A stretch of DNA of 64,000 nucleotides from Lactifluus volemus. Taxonomy: Eukaryota; Basidiomycota; Agaricomycetes; Russulales; Russulaceae. The DNA is taken from positions 310,001 to 374,000 of the forward strand of contig WTXI01000025.1 in assembly GCA_022376515.1 (NCBI GenBank), in the 5' to 3' direction. Each line of letters starts with the position of its first letter. Position 1 is the stretch's first letter. The translations under genes were made by a program, and so were the position numbers. This document shows, piece after piece, positions 43,301 to 53,861 of the stretch. The notes under the pieces are model-generated. The model ran no database searches, was not told the origin of the DNA, and saw only the letters and a list, made by a program, of their open reading frames with translations.

Positions 43301-45731
43301 TCTCTGTCGATATGGTTGCAGCAAGGGGTAAGTACGCCCCATCATCAATATGACATGTAGTGACTTTTGAACAAAATCGAAATAGGGTTTGCAAACGGAA
43401 GTGAAGAATCTGTTCGCACTAGTGAAGGATGCGTCTCGGTTTGTGCGGTATTTCGGAATGACCATCGCGAGGAGTGCTCCGCACATCTATGTCTCCGCAC
43501 TTCCTTTCGCACCAAGATCTTCCCGCATCCACGATCGATACATTCACAAATTTCCTGGCACATTTACCTTTGAACTGGGGCGATTGTCTCACTGGCCGGC
43601 ATTGGAAATGACGGTTCAAGCGCATGACGAGTGGATCAATTCCGTTTCATTCTCCCCGGACGGGCACCGCATCGCATCGGCCTCGTACGACAAAACAATT
43701 CGGGTGTGGGATGCCACAACGGGAGAGATTGTAGCAGGCCTTACTGGACACACCGATTCAGTTAATTCTGTTGCATTCTCGCCGGACGGACATCGCATCG
43801 CATCGGCCTCGGATGACTGCACTGTTCGGGTGTGGGATGCGACAACGGGACAGGCTGTAGCAGACCCGTTTACTGGACACACTTCTTCTGTCAATTCTGT
43901 TGCATTCTCGCCGGACGGGAATCGCATCGCATCAGCCTCGTCCGATGAAACGATTCGGGTGTGGGATGCCACAACGGGACAAATTGTAGCGGGCCCGTTT
44001 ACTGGACACACCGACTCGGTCAATTCTGTTGCGTTTTCACCGGACGGGCACCGTATCGCATCGGCCTCACACGATGAAACAATTCGGGTGTGGGACGCCA
44101 AAACGGGACAGATTGTAGCAGGTCCATTTATTGGGCACACTGACGAGGTCAATTCTGTTGTGTTTTCACCGGACGGGCATCGTATCGCATCGGCCTCGGA
44201 CGATAAAACGATACGCGTGTGGGATACCGCAATGGGACATAATTTAGTGGGCCCACTCAGTGGACACACCGAATGGGTCAATTCCGTTGCATTCTCCCCT
44301 GATGGGCAGCGCATTGCATCTGCTTCATCCGACAAAACGATTCGGGTGTGGGATTCCGCAACGGGACGGGTCGTAGCGGGCCCATTTACCGAGCACACTA
44401 AATCGGTCCTTTCTGCCTCATTTTCGCCGGACGGAAAGCGTATTGCATCGGCCTCGGACGATTGCACAATTCGGGTGTGGGATACAACGATGGGACAGGT
44501 AGCGGGCCCCCTTACGCTCAATTCTTTGGTCAAATCTATTGCATTCTCGCCAGACGGACAACGCATTGCATCGGCCTCATCTGATGAAAAAATGATTCAG
44601 GTGTGGGACGCCTCCGATGGACAGATTATAGCGAGCCCGTTTATTGGACACACTGATTGGGTCAATTCTGTTTCGTTCTCACCAGACGGGCATCGCATCG
44701 CATCAGCCTCGGACGATGGAACGATTCTGGTTTGGGATGCTACAACGGGGCTGGTTGTAGCAGGTCCGTTTACTGGGCACACTTCTTCCATCAATTCTGT
44801 TGCATTCTCACCAGACGGGAAGCGAATCGCATCAGCCTCGATCGATAAAACGATTCGGGTGTGGGAAGCCACTACTGGACAGGTCGTAGCCAACCCATTT
44901 GTTGGACACACCTCATCTGTCAATTCTGTTGCATTCTCGCCGGACGGGAAGCGCATCGCATCGGCCTCCAGCGATGAAACGATTCGGGTCTGGGATGCCA
45001 CAACAGGACAGCTTGTAGCTGGCCCGTTGACTGGACATACCAAATTGGTTAACTCTGTTGTATTCTCACCGCACGGACAACGGCTCGCATCAGCCTCGGA
45101 CGATGAAACAATTCTTGTCTGGGATGCCACCACAGGAGAGATCGTAGCTGGCCCATTTACCGGACACACCAGTTCTGTCCTTTCCGTTAAATTCTCGCCA
45201 GACGGGCAACGAATTGCATCAGCCTCTAGGGATGAAACGATTCGGGTGTGGGATGCCACGACGGGACAGATTATAGCAGGACCCTTTACTGGACACACCT
45301 CTTTGGTCAATTCCGTCGCATTTTCTCCAGACGGACACCGCATTGCATCAGCCTCGTCCGATAAAACAATTCGAGTGTGGAGTGCTACAAAGGGACGAGT
45401 CGCAGCGGACTTCTCTACCGGACACAACAATTCGGTCAGATCCCCACGCGGGCGACATACTGCCCTGGAATTGGGCGATTGCACAACCCAAGTGGAGAAC
45501 GTCGTAAAAGAGAGGTTCCAATTCACGGACCAATCGCTGATCGATAATGATGGTTGGATCTACGGAGAACAGCAAGAACTTCTTTTATGGATTCCCGAGC
45601 CTCATCGGCCGTGTCTTCATAGACCTAGCACTCTCTGGATTGCAGGCAAACATGAGACACGACTTGATCTATCAAGACTTGCACACGGACCAAATTGGGA
45701 CAGAGTTCATGACCGCAATTTGTCTAAGTAG
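40318..45731 (+). CDS. NLR-like STAND protein A: C2 - helical - NACHT - 14 WD40 repeats
   Basis: Eight exons: 40318-40351, 40407-40560, 40610-41186, 41236-41286, 41344-41548, 41599-41733, 41799-43327 and 43386-45731. They join in phase to 1,676 residues. Residues 1-110 look like a C2 domain ([20 protein letters not shown] ... VEWNEAV ... KDILLGSQ). A Ser/Pro linker and a helical region (about 225-385) follow. The NACHT NTPase has Walker [10 protein letters not shown] near residue 437 and Walker [12 protein letters not shown] near 534. Fourteen 43-residue WD40 repeats (about 972-1577) follow the pattern [36 protein letters not shown], then a C-terminal module with [23 protein letters not shown] and [14 protein letters not shown]. 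Fungal NACHT-WD40 proteins (HET-E/HET-D type) mediate non-self recognition and cell death. A similar role here is inference. Confidence 0.88.
43612..45420 (+). repeat. Tandem array of 129-bp WD40 repeats (gene A)
   Basis: Fourteen units of about 129 bp (43 codons). Constant words such as GCATTCTCGCCGGACGG and ATTCGGGTGTGGGATGCCAC recur in nearly every unit. Differences concentrate at a few codon positions: after GHT, at the residue before RIAS, and in the (S/D)D(E/K/C)T loop. Fourteen units would build two seven-bladed propellers. Confidence 0.9.
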
Positions 45732-46526
45732 AATCAGTTTTATGTCGTTATAACTTCGCAGTGTCATCTCCAAGCTTTTGCATATACGAACCCCCACAAG
45801 TACTATAGGAGCATATGGCCATTGATGTACAAGTACACTATTTTGGTTTCTGCGAGCATAATTTGAATGGACTGTATCTCATCTTGCATACCTCAGTTAT
45901 CATGTTTAACCAACCAACCAGCCTGCTTCTTCGCCCTTCTCCTAACAGTGCCCATCCAAAGACCCCGAGCTCGTGTGCTCACGACGTACGTGCTGGTGTG
46001 GCGCGGAGTGGGAATTGAGTAGCCAACCTCGCGGTGCGTCATTCGTGTGATGATGAACGCGGAGACTTTTGCCCCTGTATTTATTATTTTCCCGCTGGAA
46101 TTTGAGCGTAAGTCACGTGACGCGTAACCACGACCGTGACGCGAGTGGCAGGAGTCGGCCTCAGCTAGTCCTTGAGCGAGGCCGTTCAAGTTGAGAGTAT
46201 CATTTGGCGGAAGATCCTCCTATGATAGACTCGGAAGCGGGTGATACGGAAAAAGGTAGCCAGTCAACTCTAACGTGGCTTACTTGAATCCTCATATCGC
46301 TCTCGCGAACACACACCAAAAAAAAGCTACATACCGACTCGGACGCATTCTCAGCAACTACCTGACAGAGGCTGAATTCTACTTCTTTGAGGACGATCGG
46401 GTCCTTGGCAGTTGTTTGGTGTAACAACGAGGGGAGGAGGTAAAGGAAAAAGTGAGAAGGAGTAAAGCATGGAGAGAGCCGGTCTAGTTGTTCTGCTGTT
46501 GTACAGTACCACATAGTACTAAGACA
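45732..46526. other. Spacer between NLR gene A and the acyl-CoA relic
   Basis: About 800 bp without a recognised gene; it contains E-box-like GTCACGTGAC near 46115. Minus-strand frames at 45893-46189 and 46200-46514 show no domain. Confidence 0.4.
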
Positions 46527-47146
46527 TCACAAGCGGGCACCGCCGAAACCGGGAGTGACGCCGGGAATGCCACTCTGGGCATTGCCAACGTACTTCGGCA
46601 TGTGTTGGACCTGACCGAGCCCGTTCTCCTCGCTAATAATAGACGCACGCACGGCGTACTTGACATCGAGGTCCTCGAGGTACTTTTCGATATTAGGCGC
46701 AGCCTCGCAAAGCACGGCACCCTCCTTTGCGCGCTGTGCCTCGCGGTTGAGCCCGGCGTTCTCAGAGAACCAGGCTGGGTCGTCACGAATAGCGGCGCAC
46801 TCGTACAGGTCGAGCAACGCCTGAGGAACTTTGGCTCGACTTGCGGCGGAGTAAGCGCAGGCGTGACCGAGCGCGACCACTGCGCGTTCAGACTCGGGGA
46901 GAAGCTCGTATTGAGCTTCCTCGGAACGGCGGCCCCCTGGCAGGCGGCGGATGACCCGGCGAGCCTCTTCAAAGAAGCCCATGCGCATGCTTAGCGAGGA
47001 CCGCGATCACGCTCAGAAAGAAGATAAATCCAGATGGTGTCTCCTTTGAGCAGCGCATTGATGAGCGAAACGAGGTCAGGACGGCTCCAAGTCGACAGGT
47101 AGCGTGCGAGAGTGCCGACAGTCAAATTGATTTGCGCGATCATCAT
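46527..47146 (-). pseudogene. Acyl-CoA dehydrogenase/oxidase relic with PTS1 end
   Basis: The N-terminal piece (47146-46990) reads MIAQINLTVGTLARYLS, then LKGDTIWIYLLSERDRG, the start of the fungal peroxisomal acyl-CoA dehydrogenase-like domain. It runs into a stop and is followed, after only a few bases, by the C-terminal part of the same family (46988-46527): RRLPGGRRSEEAQYELLPES and ERAVVALGHACAY. Its final tripeptide ARL fits a type 1 peroxisomal targeting signal. The FAD/active-site core between them is missing, so this is an internally deleted remnant. Confidence 0.65.
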
Positions 47147-47795
47147 GGCCATCATTCATGGCGCCGCAACAGCGCAGAAGTGGCAGTTGTGAATTCCAGA
47201 AGAGTCACGACACCATTTCCTAGATGACGTACCGGAGCCAAAGTGGTTGGTGGATGTGATCACTTACTGTTTCGAATAAGTGTTGATGGACTTACTAAGC
47301 CACGGCTAGAAGCCGTTTCACAAAGTGACGTTGTATGAGAAGATAAGAATTTGGCACCCAATGGAAACTAGAAATGCTGATGATGTCGACATGAACCTTG
47401 CTTGTACAGAGGGGAACATCTGTAGTAAAAAAAACGTACTGCGATAACACGACCGTGCAGTCACCTGACTGCACAAATTAGTTGCGCCACCAACCTCTTG
47501 GAAATAATTTCAAATATCGGAAAAGATCCGATCCAATCACGAACCAGAATTCCGCAAGGCACGGTCGAATTACGACCAACCAAGCAAGGTAACAAACGTG
47601 ACCGTGCCTGCCCCACTGAGCGTGAGATGGCGCAGACAAGGTGCATTTAGAAGGCATAATGCAGGCACATAGTACCTCAAGGCTCCGAGTCAACAACCCT
47701 CAACCTCTCCCATCCGTCTTTCTCTTTCTTACTCTCTTCCGAGTCAAAAGCTACCCAGATGACCCCGGATCCGTACGCCAAAGTCTCCTATCCCG
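47147..47795. other. Upstream region of NLR gene B
   Basis: About 650 bp without a recognised gene; presumed promoter of NLR gene B. A pyrimidine-rich stretch near 47696-47740 precedes the start. Confidence 0.4.
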
Positions 47796-50700
47796 ATGTC
47801 TCCTGTTGTTAACCACTACTACAGCTCAGGTTCTCAAATCTCCGACTTGAGGCACACTGGCAGCAGCCGTGCTCAGGTCACCTCGACGCAACTAGGCTCG
47901 AATCCGCTCCGGGTCACTGGTACGTACCCCCTTTGTGGTCATGCTCTGAGAGGTACTAAATATCTTTCCCCTGCCAGTCCTCAGAGCGCGCAACCTTCCG
48001 CGTCTCAAGACCCTCCTCAGGAAAGGAAGTTTTTATGTCACTGTGACTTGCGGGGAGACGATGAGGCAGACACGATCTGTGCAGAGAAGGGAGAATATCG
48101 TAGAATGGAACGAGAATCTAGACAACTTGTGAGAAATTCCCATATTTTATTTCTATTAACGGTTGAGTCTCCAGCAGCATTGTACAATCCCAATCTGATA
48201 TTACAGTATTTCTTTATGTGGAAAGGCCCATAGCGAAAGACATTCTTATCGGATACCAGAGGATAGCCTGTGAACCAACTCGCGGTTCGTCTCATGATTG
48301 TTTGGAATTTTACTCAAGCTTCTGGCTGAGCACCCTACATGTAGAACTCGACATTGTTTTTGAAAATCCAGATGGACATTCGAAACAAGCAAAGGAGCCG
48401 GCCACAGTCTTAACGATCACAGTGTCATCAAACGCAAGTTCCTCTCGGACAGCGACAGTCAACACCCCGAATCTCATACCGGGAAACCCTGTCACTGAAG
48501 GAGGCGTTCCACGTCACATTATCCAAACTGACGATGAAACCGCGCAATCCACGACAGTTGCCGCTCCTCGATCTGATTTTTCCAAGACGGGTGATCTTCT
48601 CGTTGACAGCAGCAGCGGCACTCCTGTGGGAACAGTGCCGGACAGCCAGCCGGGGGTGTCACGTCATCCCGATCGCGCTGAGGAAGCTGCTATGGATGCG
48701 GTCACAACATGGAAAAGTGCCGTTGATGTTATGAAGCAGGTCGTGGACACCGTCAGTCCAATCCTCAAAGATGTATGTCCCATACCTTTCTTCTCTACAA
48801 TTCACCGAGCTAATTGCTCCCCTAAGCGTCCCAGATCGGCATCGGTTCAGCTCTCCAACATTCCCGAGGTGCGCGCCCTTGCCTTGTTGGATGAAATAGA
48901 ACGCTCACCCTTTTTTTGGCTTGTTGGCAGGACTTGGTACACAAGTTACAACATGACGGCAACTTCCGATCACTACTCGAGGCGATACTGAATGCATTTC
49001 AATTTGGAAATGAGGATGTTTTGAGGAACATCCAACCAGCATCAACGCAAGCAAATATTCTCAATGAGATGCTGCAGTGCGTCTCCGAATGTGCCGATTC
49101 TATCAAATCGTACGCGTTTGCCGCCGGATCGAAGTCCACGAATGCACAAGTCGGTACGTTATCCTGACCTGACCTCTCTCATCGCCTCTTATCAACATGT
49201 GATTTTCAGCAAACCTGGCTTCGAACAATGTCGAACGCCTCCGCAAGGCCGTCGTCCAACTACGAGATCTACGAGGACAATTCCCCACAGATGTTGCTTT
49301 CCCCGCTGTCGCTCCTGTCCCTGAAATACGAAACGATGTGAGAACACAAGAAACGGATATGTCGAATCAAGCATCGGATACTGGTGCGTCATTCTCACAG
49401 TCACAAAGCCATCGATCTTCGGTTTAACAAGAGTAAAATAGAATTGAATGCAATAATCGGGGAAAGCCCTCTTTTGGGAGGATGGCGATGCAAAGATAGG
49501 CAGGGCTGTTATGGAGACACACGCAAACATTTCTTGGATCACATCGTCGAGTGGGTCAAGAATCCCGAATCCGACCGTGGCCTCCTTCTCCTTGGCAAGG
49601 CAGGCACAGGAAAGTCCTCGATTGCGCATGAGATCGCACTTCAATTCGACGAGACGTCACGGTATCTCGGTTCCTATGTTGCTTTTGCGCGGAAGGAGAA
49701 AGTCAAGGAGTCCAACGACGAGGCTTATCATTTCTTTACGACGCTTGCCCGCGGCCTCTCCGATCGCTATCCTCAGTTCAAGCTCGCCCTCAAGAGGGCC
49801 ATCGCAAGTGATCCGTCTTTTGGGACTACCCGAGATCCTCGTAGACTTTTTACACGGCTCCTCGTTATTCCACTCAAGAGCGTACCACTTGTTGATCCAA
49901 TTCTCATCATCGTCGATGGGTTGGATGAGAGTGGTATCACAATTGGCGGAAATGCACTGCACACGTTTCTTGCCCAACGTCTCATCGACCTCCCGATGAA
50001 CGTTCGCATATTCATCACGTCAAGGTCGGAAGACGACATCGAACAGGCATTCGCCGACGCGCAGTCCGTCCATACACTGTACATGGATGACACCCAACTG
50101 GCTGCCAAGACGGAACAAGATATTAGCTTGTTTATTCAGAGCAAGCTCCGCAAGGACGTGTTCAAAGACCACGGTAGCAAGCTAGTTCAGGCGTCACAGG
50201 GCTTGTTTCAATGGGCGGCCGTTGCATGTGGTTTCATAAACAGCCCTGCCAATCTTGACCTTAGCTACAACCAATGTGTACAGCGCTTGTTGGCAACCTC
50301 TCGAGGTCTCAGTGGTGAAGGTCCGCTGGACACCTTATACAAAGAAGTCCTCCAAGGGTACTTTAATTCAGATCAAACCCAACTTCTGTTTCGGTCCATC
50401 ATGGGACAACTTTTTGCCGCTATCGAACCCCTCTCCATCGATTCTTTAATTGCTCTGCGACAACATGCGCCCGTTGTTCACCCCGAAGATTCCAACCTGG
50501 TCGTCAGAATTCTCCGCTGTCTCGGCTCGCTGCTGAGTAACGTCACTTCACAAGATCAAACGCGCCCCATCCTTCCCCTCCATACGTCATTCCGTGACTT
50601 TCTTACTAGTAAGACGAGCAACGTGTTTTATGTTGATCTTACGGATGCCCACCATCATTTGACACATTCCTGCCTTGGTTTAATGCTCGATGGCCTCAAA

Positions 50701-53552
50701 TTCAACATCTGCAGACTCGAGTCGTCATATCTCGCCAACAGCGACGTCCCAGACTTGGAATCCCGAATCACCAAATATATTCCGTCTGCTCTACAATATG
50801 CTTGTATTTACTGGGGCGATCATTTGCGCTGTCTTGCCTTCGATCACGAGGTCCTCAAAAAGCTTCGATTGCTCCTCAAAACAAAGTTTCTGTTTTGGCT
50901 GGAGGTGCTTAGTGTCAAGAAGAGTGTCGGCGTTGCTTCACGAGCATTGTCATCTCTGTCGGTATGGTTGCTGCGCGAGGTATGTACACCGCATAATTGA
51001 ATATGACATGTAATGACTTGAGCGTGAAATCGCAATAGCATTCACAAATGGAAGTGAAGAAATTGGTGAAGGATGCATCTTCATTCGTGCGGTATTTCGG
51101 AAAGGTGGTGGCAAGAAGTGCACCACATATCTACGTCTCTGCCCTGCCTTTCGCGCCAGCCTCTTCCCAGATCCTAAATCAATACCTTCCTCAATTTCCT
51201 CGAACATTGAGGTTGGAACGCGGGCAGTTGTTGCATTGGCCTGAATTGGAAGTGTCGATTAGGGAACACTATGGCCTGGTCCTTTGTGTTGCATTCTCAC
51301 CGGACGGGGAGCATATCGCATCGGCCTCTACTAATCACACAATCCGGGTGTGGGATGCCACAACAGGACAGATTGTAGCGGGCCCGTTTACTGGACACAC
51401 CTCCGATGTCAGATCTATTGCATTCTCACCGGACGGGGAGCGGATCGCATCGGCCTCTGACGATCACACGATTCGCATATGGGACGCAGCAACAGGACAG
51501 GTCGTAGCAGGCCCATTTACTGGGCACACCTCTGATGTCTGTTCTGTTGCATTCTCGCCGGACGGACAGCGTATCGCATCAGCCTCGTTCGATCGCACGA
51601 TTCGCATGTGGGATGCAGCAACAGGACAGGTCGTAGCGGTCCCATTTACTGGACACACCGGTTCAATCCGTTCCGTTCAATTCTCACCAGATGGGGAGCG
51701 GATCGTATCGGCCTTTTTTGATCACACGATTCGGGTGTGGGATGCCACAACAGGACAGATTGTAGCCGGCCCGTTTACTGGACACACCTCCGAAGTCTAT
51801 TCCGAGGATCAGATCGCATCGGCCTCGAATCATCACTTGATTCGGGTGTGGGATGCCACAACAGGACGGATTGTAGCCGGCCCGTTTACTGACACCTGTC
51901 CGGTCATATCTGTTGCATTCTCACCAGACGGGGAGCGGATCGCATCGGGTGATCACACGATTCGGGTGTGGGATGCCACAACAGGACAGATTTTAGTGGG
52001 CCCGTTTACTGGACACACCAATTGGGTCAGATCTGTTGCATTCTCACCAGACGGGGAGCGGATCGCATCGGGCTCTAATGATCACTCGATTCGGGTGTGG
52101 GATGCCACAACAGGACAGGTTGTAGCGGGCCCGTTTACTGGACACACCAGTTGGGTCAGATCTGTTGCATTCTCACCAGACGGGGAGTGGATCGCATCGG
52201 GCTCGGATGATCGCACGATTCGGGTGTGGGATGCCACAACAGGACAAATTGTAGCCGGCCCATTTACTGGACACACTCGCTGGGTTTCATCTGTTGCATT
52301 CTCACCAGACGGGGAGCAGATCGCATCGGGCTCGGGTGATTACACGATTCGGGTGTGGGATGCCACAACAGGACAGGTTGAAGCCGGCCCGTTTACTGGA
52401 CACACCTCCGAAGTCAGATCTATTACATTCTCACCAGATGGGGAGCGGATCGCATCGGCCTCGCATGATCACACAATTCGGGTGTGGGATGTCACAAAAG
52501 GACAGATTATAGCCGGCCCGTTTACTGGACACATCGATTCGGTCATATCTGTTGCATTCTCACCAGATGGGGAGCGGATCGCATCGGCCTCGTGTGATCG
52601 TACGATTCGGGTGTGGGATGCCACAACAGGACAGATTGTAGCCGGCCCGTTTACTGGACACACCTACATATCTGTTGCGTTCTCACCAGACGGGGAGCGG
52701 ATCGCATCGGCCTCGGATCACACGATTCGGGTGTGGGATGCCACAACAGGACAGATTGTAGTGGGCCCGTTTACTGGACACACCGATTGGGTTATATCTG
52801 TTGCATTCTCACCATATGGAGAGCGGATCGCATCGGCCTCTTTTGATCACACGATTCGGGTGTGGGATGCCACAACAGGACAGCTTGTAGCTGGCCCGTT
52901 TACTGGACACACTGATAAGGTTGCATCTGTTGCATTCTCACCAGATGGGGAGCAGATTGCATCGGCCTCACATGATCACACGATTCGGGTGTGGGATGCC
53001 ACAACAGGACAGCTTGTAGCTGGCCCATTTACTGGACACACTGGTTGGGTTGGATCTGTTGCATTCTCACCAGATGGGGAGCAGATTGCATCGGGCTCAG
53101 GTGATTGGACGATTCGGGTGTGGGATGCCAAAACAGGACAGGTTGTAGCCGGCCCGTTTACTGGACACACTGATTCGGTTGGATCTGTTGCATTCTCACC
53201 AGATGGGGAGCGGATCGCATCGGCCTCGCATGATCACACGATTCGGCTGTGGGATGCCACAACAGGACATATTGCCTCAGCTTCAGATGATGGCACAATT
53301 CATGTGAAGACCGCAACCAGGGCCAAAAATATTAAGAATCGATTTACGGACCAATCCTTGATCGATAGTGATGGTTGGTTACATGGAGAAGAGAATGAAC
53401 TTGTGCTTTGGATCCCTGAACTACATAGGCCGTGCCTTTATAGACCCAGCACTATCTGGATCGCAGGCAAACACGAGACACAGCTTGATCTCTCAGATTT
53501 TGCTTATGGATCAAATTGGGCTACAGTACATTACCACCACTTATCTAAATAG
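47796..53552 (+). CDS. NLR-like STAND protein B: C2 - helical - NACHT - 16 WD40 repeats
   Basis: Exons 47796-47919, 47978-48128, 48178-48772, 48827-48868, 48931-49153, 49210-49383, 49442-50979 and 51039-53552 give 1,786 residues in phase. The exon structure is the same as gene A. C2-like part: LRVTVLRARNLPRLKTLL ... IVEWNENL ... AKDILIGYQ. Helical region with LLEAILNAFQFG and ILNEMLQCVSE. NACHT Walker A GKAGTGKSS near residue 488 and Walker B ILIIVDGLDES near 584. Sixteen WD40 units (about 1022-1700) differ from those of gene A by a prevailing SPDGERIASAS and [13 protein letters not shown]. Several are shortened by whole codons. The C-terminal module DQSLIDSDGWL ... LVLWIPELHRPCL is shared with A. 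The start is less sure: gene A's ATG aligns with a TTG here, so I use the in-frame ATG 47796. Confidence 0.87.
51255..53285 (+). repeat. Tandem array of 129-bp WD40 repeats (gene B)
   Basis: Sixteen units, even more uniform than in gene A; GGACACACC, TTCTCACCAGA(C/T)GGGGA and GGATGCCACAACAGGACAG recur almost unchanged. Units near 51790-51830, 51890-51960 and 52660-52730 lack 3-8 codons but stay in frame. The last unit is truncated and merges into the C-terminal module. Confidence 0.9.
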
Positions 53553-53861
53553 AGTCAATTGTATGCAAGATAGCTTGGCTGTTGTTCTGCTTTGATCAGA
53601 CCAAACCGTGACCATCCTCCCACTCACGAGAATCTTATACTCAATGAAAGAGATGTCAAATATCAAGGGTTTGATTCCCTTTCTTGGCCGGGATGTATCT
53701 CTGGTTCTGTGTGAGCTTTCGTCGTCTTATTTTCCCTCCTTCTGAACTGTAACATAGATAGTACTGTGATCGGATTTCCGCTCACTGCCTCCTGCCTGAA
53801 CTGGCACTAAAGGACGTGATGCGTGACTGTGACTACTAGCAGCAACAGCCAACGACCTGCC
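53553..53861. other. Spacer downstream of NLR gene B
   Basis: About 300 bp; no gene seen. It should contain the 3' UTR of NLR gene B and the missing 5' end or promoter of the condensin gene. Confidence 0.4.

Noticed and set aside
43616..45526. Two long minus-strand open frames (316 and 309 codons) opposite the WD40 array of gene A
   Set aside because: They are the antisense reading of the 129-bp repeat; a repeat whose length is divisible by three keeps any stop-free frame open. No fungal domain matches and no splice signals frame them.
46484..46994. Overlapping open frames on both strands at the acyl-CoA relic
   Set aside because: Only the 46527-46988 minus frame shows family similarity; the other two are shadows.
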